Shown one piece after another: positions 23,001 to 35,000 of a DNA stretch of 64,000 nucleotides (positions are counted from its first letter, which is position 1; the number at the start of each line of letters is the position of its first letter). Below the pieces are notes generated by a model that did not search any database, was not told the DNA's origin, and saw only the letters and a list, made by a program, of their open reading frames with translations. Source of the stretch: Archilochus colubris (taxonomy: Eukaryota > Chordata > Aves > Apodiformes > Trochilidae); assembly GCA_023079485.1 (NCBI GenBank), contig CM041083.1, positions 109,781,554 through 109,845,553 on the forward strand. The letters run 5' to 3'. Both the position numbers and the translations under genes were made by a program.

Positions 23001-26000
23001 TCTCAGGTTTTGTGTACCACCTTCCAGCCTGTCCCAAAATGTTACCAATTGAAACAGCGATTTTCAGATCAGTGTTATGCAAGAATTTATTGAGGAAGCT
23101 GTTTCTTTTAAAAGGTTCTTTTCAAAGTCAATCCAGCAGCAAAATGAGAGATGGGAAAGCATTGTGTTGCTCTGGCAAGGCATGCCAGAGATTTTCTTGC
23201 CGTGAGCAGGTTTGCTTTGTTCCACAGCAAAAGGGGCACTTACCCGTGATTACAGCGGTTTTAGTTATGCTGATGTTCCTTCTGAACCAGAGGAGGTTCT
23301 CAACTTTTGTCTTTACCAAAACTAGAGTGGGGACTCACTGCCAAGCCTGTATTTCTTAAGTTACAATGCCAGTAATAACTCCAGAGGTCCTGGTCTACCT
23401 GGGTTGTGTGGTTGGGGTTTTACACTGGCTAGCAGAAGAGAAATATTTTAGCAGCGTGGTGAGCAGATGCGGAATGCTTGAATGTGCATCTCTGTGGTAG
23501 GGTTTTTGGTTTTGTTGTTTTGAACGTTAGTGTTTATGTTTTGACAAGGTGGGATTTCAGGTGGAAAAAAATTAAAACAGTTGTTTCTCGTGTGTTTTGA
23601 TTGTGAAGCTTAGAAAGGAACAAATAATGCTAGCATGGTAAAAGGTTGAAGTAAAGAGAGTGATACAGAGATCCTAAGATCCCCTGAGTTATTGTGTGGC
23701 AGAGACTGAAACTGAAAGTCTCTTAACCATGTGCTGTGGAATATGTGAAATTAATAGACTTAAGATAATTTTCTTCTTGGATTCTAAATTGTTTGTAAAT
23801 ATGTTAGGAACACGAAAGGGGCACAGTGATATAGCCTGACTCAAGTTAACAAATTTACAAAAACAGGCCTTCTAAAGCACAGGTAGCAATGAGGAGTGTG
23901 ATATCTCTTCACACTTGTTCATAAGTCAGCAGAGAAATTCAGGGATTAGGTTGCAGTCCGAAAGTGTGTCCCATGCTTTTATGACCCTAGAATCAAGGTG
24001 AGGTTTCTTGGGAATTTATGTTGATCTGAACTAGGGCTGCTGCTGCCTTATTCATGCTCTGGTACCTGGCTCACAGATGTAGAACTTGCTTGGAGCTTTT
24101 TTACTTTTCACTGATAAATGAACTTGGAGACTTGAAGTGGTTGCTCACTTTTATTTAGACCTTACTAACTATATAAAAGTGCTTGTCAATTAACAAAATT
24201 GTTAAAATTTATTAAGTATGGATATGTGTACACAACTTTAAAATATGTTCTATCTGCATGTTATAATAATATGCACTTTGATGTAACTGCACTGTACAAC
24301 TATTTCCAGTGTTTTGTATTTGTGCATATTGTTTTTTATGACATCAACATAGCCATGCCAGTGAGGCCTAAGCAGGTGTGTGCTGTGAGTTTGTGTTAAA
24401 GTCCTTGTAAAAATATAATTACAGATACTCTCAGTGGTGATGCAAATGCAACTTTATCAGTTTCAGCAGTTCAATTTCTCCAAACATTACATTGACAAAG
24501 CCTTAAGTTGTGTGGATATTTAGTTCCATTTAGTTATATGGATATTTAATTACAGATATTTAGACCAGAGTTAGTCGTTTTATCTAGGGCAATATATATG
24601 AAAATAAATCAATAAATTACCCGAAAATATTTTTGTCGCTGGCATCTATATAAGATATGTCCTGTTAGTAGGTACTGTACTTGCATATTCTTATCTAATC
24701 CTAGTAGCAGCTATGTTCCTTTGGTGGCATTTTGTCATAAATGAGCTTAAATGTTTGAGATCAAATTGCTAAAAGCACAAACGTGCAGTTCAGGTAATCC
24801 GACAGGTGATTTTCATTACTATGGACAAAAGGAGCAAAGACTCCAGACAGGAAGCCACTGAGTTTATTAGGTGCTGCTCACCTTTTAAGATTAAGTTTAA
24901 TATGTATGTTCTTTATATTTTAATCAAGAGAGTTTGGCAGGATGATAGTGTAGTCCATGCTCAGAATATGGTATGATACTGTGCTGAGTTGTCTTTTTTC
25001 TTTATTAGGTATATTAATGTCCTCTTTAAAAGATGTTAGCATATCAGTACCTAAAAGTAAATTAAATCAGAGCCTTTTGCTAATGTACATAACAGCTTAA
25101 TTTAATGCAACTTTATTTACTGTTTTCTGGTTTGGTATTGTTAAAGAGCTAATGCCGTTGTTTGTGGTGTATTTCAGCTTTGTCCAAAGTTCTTGCATAC
25201 CAACTCTACCAGTCACACCTGGCCTTTCAGTGCAATTGCAGAACTTATAGGTATGTAAATCAATAATTTGTCTGGGTACTTGACAATTATTTTTTTTTTT
25301 TATGTAGTGTTTCAGATTTGATTATCCGAAGTTGTGGTAGTATTCCAAATCTCATTTTGCAATTTAAAATCCCACAGGCCCATAGCAGGTAAGATGATGT
25401 TGCAGCCAAGTATATTAGCAATGTGCTACTGTCTGCATAGTGAATAATAAGCAACTTCCTGAGAGCTGGTCAGAAGAGGTGCTTGCATGTCTGAGAGGAA
25501 GTACCTATTGCAACAGGGACTGAAAGTAGAAACTTGTCTTGTTTTCATTTTCTGTTCTCCCGCTTGAGCTGCTCATCTCCACCTAATTTTTTGATAATAT
25601 ATTAGTCATCTGTAACTGCAGGGAATTTGTGTGTTGTTTTCAGGCAAGGTTTGCCAGGTTTTGATAGAATTTTTTTGATCATACTGTATTGATTTAATGT
25701 TGTCATCTGTAAAGAAGATTTAGGATTAGGTGATTTAGTTTTTAGTATAACATTACAGTACTAAAAACTGTCTTCTTGCTTCTGTCCAACAGCTGACTAA
25801 TATTCAGTGACTTAGCTGGGAAATCTATATCAGTGCCAGCACAAAAGTTCTGCAACTATATTGTGTACCTAATTGTGGAGCTGAAAAATGGCTGAAATAT
25901 TAGAGCTCCCCTAGTTTAGCATGTGACTCTACAGAGCCCTAGGCCTGTGGCTAATGAGCTATGTTTAACTGCTGTATTTATCAAATAAACATATGTGCAA

Positions 26001-29000
26001 AGTAGCACCATAATAAATTTACAGATAGCTATTCCAAGTAGGTGTTTAGCAGTGTTGCAAGATTAACATTCAGCAGATTGGTTGTAAATGTATTCCTGCT
26101 AGACAAGGCTCGTTGTGCTACATAGAGATTTAAGGAACTTTGGAGGAGTTACCATATGACAACTCCACTAGGATTGAACTTTAAAATATGTTAAGACTTG
26201 TTAAATGTTTGTTTTTCAGTATCCCACACCCTTGTTTGCTTTCTTTCTCTTCAGATAATGCTTATGATCCAGATGTGAGTGCTAAACAGATATGGATAGA
26301 CAAAACAGTGATAAATGACAATATCTGCTTGACATTCACTGATAATGGAAATGGTATGAACTCAGAGAAGCTCCACAAAATGCTAAGGTGGATAACCTCT
26401 TTTGCATTTTCTTTTTCTTTTATTAATTTTTCTTATATAGTTTAGTTTTGTTAATAATTTTAGCAATTCTGAAAGTGAGTGATTATCCAAGTGAGACTCT
26501 GGAATAGACAAATGCTAGCAAAACTTACGCAACTTTGTCATTGTATTTTATTTCAGAATTTCATTCTGTCCTTTTTGTCAGCATTCCCATTTAACTTTCC
26601 ACGCTCTCCATACTGCCTTTTAGTGGCACTAAGGAGAATTTAATTGTATTTCTTTTATTCAAGATTACTTTAGGTTAAGCTAGCAAGCAGGAGACAGGTC
26701 AAACCCTTGGAGTATTGTAAATAGAAGATGCTGTGGAAAACTGAAGGGAATGGTAATTATGTTGACATGGATTGTCTCTGTCTTATAAGTATTTTAGAGG
26801 GTTTAAACTAATCTTTCTACAGCTTTTGTTTCCACTGATAGCAAAAAGTTTGGTGTTCAATTGCTGTTTTCATATGAGAGATTTTTCTGCCTACAGATAA
26901 ATCTCTGGGTTTAAAATTAAGCAAGCTTGAGTCCAAAGTGTTGTGTGAGTTTTTTTCTGTCAAATACCATTAATTAATTGTTTGCTTGCTTAGTCCAGTG
27001 TTTCATAGACAGTTACTTGCTTTACTTTACACGCAATGTGTACTCACTAATGGCAAATTTGTGGGTCACTTTTTCAAGCAAGGGAAGGTAACAAAAGCCT
27101 TAGCGGCTTCTCTTGGTATTTATTGTGAACCCACAGGGTAACTATTAGATTTCTATAAGAATGCTTATTGCATAATTTCAGAGAATATTTCATTTCCATA
27201 CTTAAAGATGACAGTAAATTTCCCTGAATTCTTGAAGCAATGCTAAAGGGTAACTTTCAGGATTTTCTTAACTGTATGTAGTTTAATTGTACCGTAGCCC
27301 CACATCTCTAAAATCAAGATATTTACTTATGTTTTAAGTCTAATTTGGTAAGCCTTACATGCATCTTGTAGGTTTTCAAGTTTTATAGAAGCTTCTACAG
27401 TCTCTTGACCTTTCCATACATTTCAGCTTTGGCTTCAGTGAGAAATCCATGATGAATGGCCGTGTTCCAGTGGGACTGTATGGAAACGGGTTTAAGTCGG
27501 GATCCATGCGCCTGGGAAAAGATGCAATAGTCTTCACCAAGAATGGGGATACCATGAGCGTCGGCCTCCTGTCTCAAACTTTCCTTGAAGTCACAAAAGC
27601 AGAACATGTCATGGTTCCTATAGTGACATTTAACAACCAACATATCCTTTCAACAGCTTTGAAATGAAAAGCTGTGGGTGCGTGCACAATTTAGATTATA
27701 TTCTCAGTAAAGGAAATCTACTTTTTTAGCCACCTTAATGGAATTGTGAGATGCAAGGAAGCCTGTGATTTGTTAAGGCCTAATTTTGTAGGAGCTCTGA
27801 GGTGCAGAATGAAAACATGTGAAGTGAGTAGAAGATACTGTTAAAGAAATGTCCTCATATTGTGAAAGCTTGCTTCATTTTAAATTACTATCCTTAACAC
27901 AGTGCTTACGACAGATAAGTGACCCAGCAGAATCCAAAAACAGCCTGAAGGCCATCTTAACACATTCTCTATTTTCTACTGAGGAGAAATTACTGGCAGA
28001 GCTAGATGCTATAATGGGGAAAAAAGGAACGAGAATTATTATTTGGAATCTTAGAAGGTAAGATGAAATCCAGTCCCTTACACGTCTTGTTTAGGTTATC
28101 TTTCAGTGTATGAATACATACAAGGGTTTTGTTTATAGAGTAATTCCAACAGACTGTGGGGAGTTAGCTGTAACTGGGAAACTAGACTCAGACTCACATG
28201 ACTGAAGGGTTGTAATATTGTATGAGAACTCTTGCTAATATCTCTGATAACAAAACAGAAGGAAGAGGAATGTAAAGAGCTTCGTATTTTCCTTTCCTAA
28301 GATACTATTGCTTTTGCCAGAAGGAAAGTTGAAATAGATGAAATGTCTGTTATTTCAAACCTATGAAATTATGAATGCAAAAATTCAAACATATATTTGT
28401 AGGTACAGGCAAGTATTACTGGCTGTTTGTTTGGAGTCAGTGGTATCCTTGTAGACGGTTCTAGACCTTTCTAAACTTTTAAAATGTATAGATAAAAATA
28501 AGTGTAAATAAACACAGCTGTATGTATTTATCTTATTTATCTGCTTGCTTCTGTAAGGTTCTTGATGGCAATATAGATTTCCAGCCTTCAAGCTTTGTTT
28601 TGTTTTGTTTTTTAACAACTGTTTCTGTAGCAGTGGCAGAGGGGTGTCATCACTTCCCATCTTCTTTCCCTTTCCTTCACATCTTTGCTGCTTCCTTATT
28701 ACTGGGGAACCTTTCTGATTGTCTATCCAAAGAAATTTTAGCTTGCTTTTAACTGTGACAGCTCTAACTGCTTGGGAGGATGTTACTTTGTACTGTGTTC
28801 TTAAGTGCTCTGCTTAAGGTGGTTTTACATACCTGAAATAATAAGGTATTCCAGAGGAAAGAGTTTTGAACTGTTTCAGTCCTTTGGACTTGGAAAGAAA
28901 CTGGCATATTTTTTCAGTTTATCTCTATTGTTGCCCATCAGAAAAAAAGGCAGGGAGGGAGGAGGTTGTGGGAAGACACAAAACCACACCTGGATGAGTA

Positions 29001-32000
29001 TTACTCTTTGCACTTCACCAGGTACTTTCATTTATTTACTTAGGTGTATGATTCACATTTTTAACAATGTGTATTACTTCATTGCTTGAACAAAAGGAAA
29101 TACAGTGAACTCAGCTGACTGGGCAGTGTAACTTTCATGCTCTGAATTTTGGAGTGTATTCATGGCAAGTTGTGGGAAACTTTCGGAGAGAGTTCTTTTT
29201 GGTTTTAGTATGATGTAATTGAATCTACTTTTTTTAGAAGCAAAAGCTGTTTCAGAATTAAAATACTTAATTTCTGGAATATTTCTGCCCACTATGATAT
29301 ATCTCAGTGCCATGCAGAGGTACTACCATTATCGTGCACAGCTAAATATAGTGTATACATCTGGGGAGTGGTACAATAGGAGATTGTGTTAGTTATTGAG
29401 CTGGAAACCTGTGATGGGTATAATTTTTGCAGCATTAAAAAACTTAGGAAGGCAATTTTTAATGTTTCAAAATTTTTAATTGGTAAGGAGTGTGTGTGTC
29501 TTGGTCCACCCAGAATTTAAAGCTGATGTTAACTGCTTATAGTTTTGGCGTTTGAGCTATTTAGAATTGTTATAAATCATTAATGTCTTGCTTGCTGTCA
29601 CTTCCCTTGTATTTCTTGGATGTCAGAAAGTAGGTGCTGAGCTTTGTGAATTTTAGCAGATCTGTGAGAAAAGCAGCCATTGCTCCAAGTAATTCCATTT
29701 CTTTTGCCTCACTGCGATATCCACTGTGGCCACCAAAATATCTTTTCTTGTGTTTGTTTTTTTTTCCCCACCACTCATAGTTAGTATAAGTTTTTATTCT
29801 TATTTCTTAGAGATAAAAATGAAAAACCAGAGTTTGACTTTGACAAGGATAAATACGACATCAGAATTCCAGAAGACTTGGATGAAACAGGCAAAAGAGG
29901 ATACAAAAAACAAGAGAGATTGGACCAGATTGTTCCTGAAAGTGACTACTCACTGCGAGTATGTATAACATAGTTTAAAAATTGTTTATTTTGTGAAGCT
30001 GGAAGGTGTATGTCTTTGTTTTAATATAATGTTCTGTGCTACAGAAGTGATGACTTGGGCGACACAGACTGGACAGGCAAATGTCAAAGTAGTTTTGCAA
30101 ATAACTTTTGCTGTTAAATGTAGGCATCATTATTGACTAAAGAGCAAGAAGGAAATGCAGTCAGGTGCTTCAGAAATTAAATAGGTGTGTCAGCACAGTA
30201 GACATTTCATTGTAGCAAAGGTATACATGTATGTAATACTGACATGTACTTGTGGATCCTTTAAAACTTAGTCATTTCTAGGTTTCAAAAAGAAGTAGGG
30301 GAATTAGGAAGCAGGTCTTCTGTTGGAATGTATGCATACAGACAGGGACAAGGCTTTTCTGTAGGTTAATTGATAGAATCATTGTCTCCACTGTTGACTG
30401 ATAAGCTTTGAAAGCTTCTTTTTGTAAGAAAGTGCATCTAGAATTACTAGGTGTTCTCTCGGTTAATGTTCAGCAGCATTCTTCCAGTTGAACTAAAATG
30501 GTCAAGTCCTGATGTACAATATTCACTTCAGTTATTAGAAGTTGTAAAAATAATCATAAATGAAATGCAAATAGAAATTCGTAGGTCTACATGTTTATAA
30601 GAAGATTGCATAGCTATTAGCATATGATAATGTGCAGTCATTTGGAACGAAGTTAAGACACTTGTTTTTTATTTTAAGTTTGTAGTTGAATTTTTAAGCT
30701 CTGCATAAGAGATGAGAAGAGAGGGTTGTGGGTGTGAGAGCTCTTTTACGAGTAAATCTGCATCTTCAGACACCTGATTAACTTGCCATATTCATAAAAG
30801 CTCTTCAGTTGCTATTAATTTAATGTGTGATACGTGTATGGTTATTACACACACTTGCAATTCCTCTCCTTCTGGATTCATGTTAGAAAAAAACCCACAT
30901 TTCATAATATGTAATTAAAACTGGAGTTTGTCTTCCTAAGCATGCATATTGTAAAATACTGGTATTTTGAGGTGTGGGGGTTTTTTAATAACAGGAATTA
31001 CTGTATGTTTTGTAGGCTTATTGCAGTATTTTGTATCTGAAGCCAACAATGCAGATCATTCTGCGAGGACAAAAAGTGAAAACACAGCTGGTTTCCAAAA
31101 GCCTTGCCTTCATTGAACGGGATATATATAGGCCAAAATTTTTGAATGTATCCTTTGCTAAGATTTACACCATAACACGTGGAATTTAATTATGTGATTT
31201 TATAGAGGGTTGGTTTTTTTTTTTTTTAGTGAACTGTCTGAATTCTGCTGAGCATATTATGTTTTTTCATTAATTTTATTTTTTATAAAGATATACTGAA
31301 GGAATTATCTCAATATTAAAACAGAAAGTTCCAAGACCTAGTTTAGAATAAACACTCAAGAGTAACAATGTTTTTGTGTTACATGAGATTAACTAGATTT
31401 TTTCCTTAATATATGGTAAAAGGCTAAAACAGTAAGAATTACTTTTGGATTTAACTGCAGAAACAAAGATCATTATGGGATAATGATGTACCATAAAAAC
31501 AGACTCATCAAAGCTTATGAAAGAGTTGGATGTCAGTTAAAGGTAAGAAACTAAAGGTCAAAAATGTTTTAACATCATTAGAAATAATTTTCAATCAAGC
31601 ACAGGTTTTAAAAAAGAATACAGATGCAAACTCGGATATAAATGTGTGTTTTACAAAATTACCTGGTTTAGTTTGTGCAGCGGTTAAAAACTGTATTAAT
31701 TTATGTGCAATTGTTTTAATGTTTGTCTTTAAAATTTAACTGGACTCACAAAATAGGTGTCTGAGTATATCTTTTAGGAGGAAAGAGTGGGGTGGAGCAG
31801 TCGAGTTTTTATTTAGGGGGCTTATGTGGAGAGTTTCCTTTTGGATAAGAGTCTTAACAGTATTAGAATAGAGGACATGCTGGTTTTCCTGATAGTTCTT
31901 AATTTCTTACAGGCAAACAACATGGGTGTTGGTGTTGTTGGGATTATTGAATGCAACTTCCTAAAACCAACTCATAATAAACAAGATTTTGACTACACAA

Positions 32001-35000
32001 ATGAATACAGGTAAATGTATATTTTATTATGTAGACTATTTAATGGACAGCATAGTTCACTGTGGAACACTTACAGGCTTCTTCTTTTCTAAGTAGTAGG
32101 AATAAAAGTGTGTTCCGTCATTAAACTGCATGACTGTTCTGTAGACTAGGGGTGGAATGTTTACAGCTACACTGGTCATCCTGCATGCACTGTACAGTCA
32201 GACATCTAGAGTATCATATACCTCATTTTAAGGCAAGTGGTGGTTGCAGTTCTGCCTCTCACTGACTGTAAAACAGCTACATAATAGTTCACTGAGATAT
32301 GGATGTTTGTATGGCACAGGATCAAAATTGTGATATGCAAATCCCATACTACTAACTTTTCCATAACAATGTGTTTGGCCTTTTTTTGGAAAAGCTTTGG
32401 ATGTTTCTGATCTCTTTTCAGTTTCTTCCCTAGGAGTGGACTAGAATGTTCTCCTCAAATCTTCTGCTACCTGATAAAGCATTTAAACGCTGACCATTCT
32501 GAAGGCAGCAAAGATTTGGGATATTGCTTTGTTTCAGTTTTTATTTCTTGCATAGGATTGCCACTTTTTCACATATCTGCATCCATGCCACCAGCCAATA
32601 TCTAGTGTGATATTTCTTACAGTTAAACTGTGAACCAGATTGGGAATTTAGTCTGGCTTAAAATGATGACGTGATGATTGGTTTAAGTCAGGTGGATTTC
32701 CAAGTCTGTTTATTGTGCTCTGTTGCAAATCAGTTGTGCTGGCATTCTGAAAGGAGGCACATGGGGAAGAAAAGGCTGGAAGAGATGAGTTACCTAAACA
32801 GTTTCAGGCTGAGGTGTAAAAACTGTCTGGGGAAAATTTCCTGAATACCAACCTAGAGAATTGTTCCCCTCTGTTACTTTATTTCCTTTAACGATGACAA
32901 GGCTCTTTACTTTCTCCTGCACTACTGGGCGTTTCCTGCAGCTGTGTCCTGAGGCTCCCTCCTTGCCCAGCCTGGGGACCCAGAGTTTCTGCCACTCCTG
33001 TTTTCAAGTTCAACCAGCAGCAAAGCTGAGCACACACTCACCGAGGACACTTATGTGGCTGGTTACACAAACTGCCACTGATGAGGTGCATCTACATAGG
33101 AGACATAAAACATAAACAGCCAAGTCCCTTTGTCACGATCCATAACTGTTATTATTTTATATTTTGTTTGTGAGGAAATACTAGCTGCTGTGAATATACA
33201 TCCTACATATTGCAAAAGCAGACAGCTTTATGGTTTGAACGAATTACAATGATTTATTTCAGGGAAAATGACACCACGTTGAAAGGAGTCTTAGGAAGGA
33301 GTTAATAGTGGGAGAAAAAATGCAGGGAAAACAGGTTTTTAAACAAATAAATCACCCCAGGGAAAGGGCTATTAAGGAGAGGAGAGGGAAAAGAAACAGT
33401 TTATTGCTTTTTCACCCTTCAAAGAAAATCGCTGCCACTGGTGTCGCTGTTCCTTCTCACTGATGCTCACTTGTCTTTTTGCTGCTGATTTGTTTATGCC
33501 TTCCTTCTGACTTTCCCCCTTTTCCTCTGAATTTTTGTAGTAAAAAGTTCCTTCTTCTCATCAATTATTGCCAGAGGTTGTGAATTGATAGCTGCAGGTA
33601 TTCCCTGTGTATTCAGGTTTTCCCAGAGTTCTTTAGTTCTTGTATTTGGTACCAATTTGCATTACCTGTCTGGCAGCTTTGTCAGGAGCCATTCTGATTA
33701 GCGTTTTTCCTTTTTAGTCCTGACAGAGGAGGAGGGGTTTGTTGATGAGATTTGCCTTGATACATTTTAAGGATTGTAAACAGGGGAAAGGCTGTCACAC
33801 TGTGGAGGGGAGGGGTTGCTGATAGAAATAAGTTTAATGAATTGTAAACAGAGCAAACTTGCCAGCACAGCGTCATGCTAGCTTGGATGTAATTTTGCTG
33901 ATTCAAGAGACAATTTTTTTTATTTTCAAGGTATCCACATTATACTCCTTCCTTGGCTTGTAGACAGAGTGAGGGCAGGCACATGCCACTAGACTCACAA
34001 GCACATGCACATTTGTAGGTTCCTGGAGTAACAGCACAGCCCCTCTGTCCTCCTGGTACCCCTGCCTGGATCTCTGACCCTTCTACCTGCTTCACAGATC
34101 CCCTGTGTGCCTGGCTAGCGCAGCTTGATGTTCACTCGTTTAATGTTTGATGTTTGGTGTGTGCACTCACACACTCATCCCACCGATACACCATACTTGC
34201 AAGTCCCATTGGGTATCCCAGCCTGCCCCCTTGCCTGGCTGATACTCCTGCCTGAATCCAGGGATTCCTGCTCCTCACTGCACCAGGACTGGGGAAGATG
34301 CAGCCCCATTTCCACTTCTAGCCATTACCAGGCACACAGGCTGTAACCCACAGTCCAGCTCCAGCTGCCATCACTGAGCCCTTCAGTCATGCTGATCCAC
34401 CCAGGGAGCTGTTTTTTAAGGGGTGCACTGTTCCTGCCTCACTGAGTGGCAGCTGAGACCCCCCACTGGCTCCAGTAGCTGACACCACACCACCAGTGTG
34501 ACTCCAGGAGCTGGCACCAAATACACATGCACACAACACACACACACAAAGCTCTCAGTAGTACTTGATAGTTAGTTGACAGCTTGTGCAATACAGATAC
34601 ACAAGAGATAGAGAATGAGATTATGCAGAGAGATTGTTGAGAAAACATTAAATTGAAAGATACAAGAAAATAGGACAGCCTGTGATCAGGCCCAGGGCTC
34701 ATCCTGACAAGTGTACTGACCAGCCCTCTTTTACACGTGACCAGCTCCTTGTATACCCTTTTATGTCTGCACTTTTTGTTCCCCTCTACTCCCCTTTCAT
34801 CATGCATTGCCTGGTGTCTCATCAGTTGGTGTACTTCCACTGATCCCCTCCAGACATCTTGGACCTTCAGGTTTGCATCCTTTGTAATTGCAAAATTCCA
34901 GTTTGCCTGCAATTTCCTGATAGCCTGTTAATTAGTGTGACTGACCAGTGTTATTTGTGGTGGTTGTCTCTGTTAATGCTAATTGGTCTGGTGCTATGAC

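Noticed and set aside
27901..27914. AG acceptors for MORC3 exon 5
   Set aside because: Starting after 27902 or 27914 gives a stop within a few codons; only the AC end at 27909 reads through.
34439..34912. 157-codon minus-strand open frame in MORC3 intron 9
   Set aside because: It lies across LTR-like sequence including a (GT)n run, and the translation shows no known retroviral or host domain.
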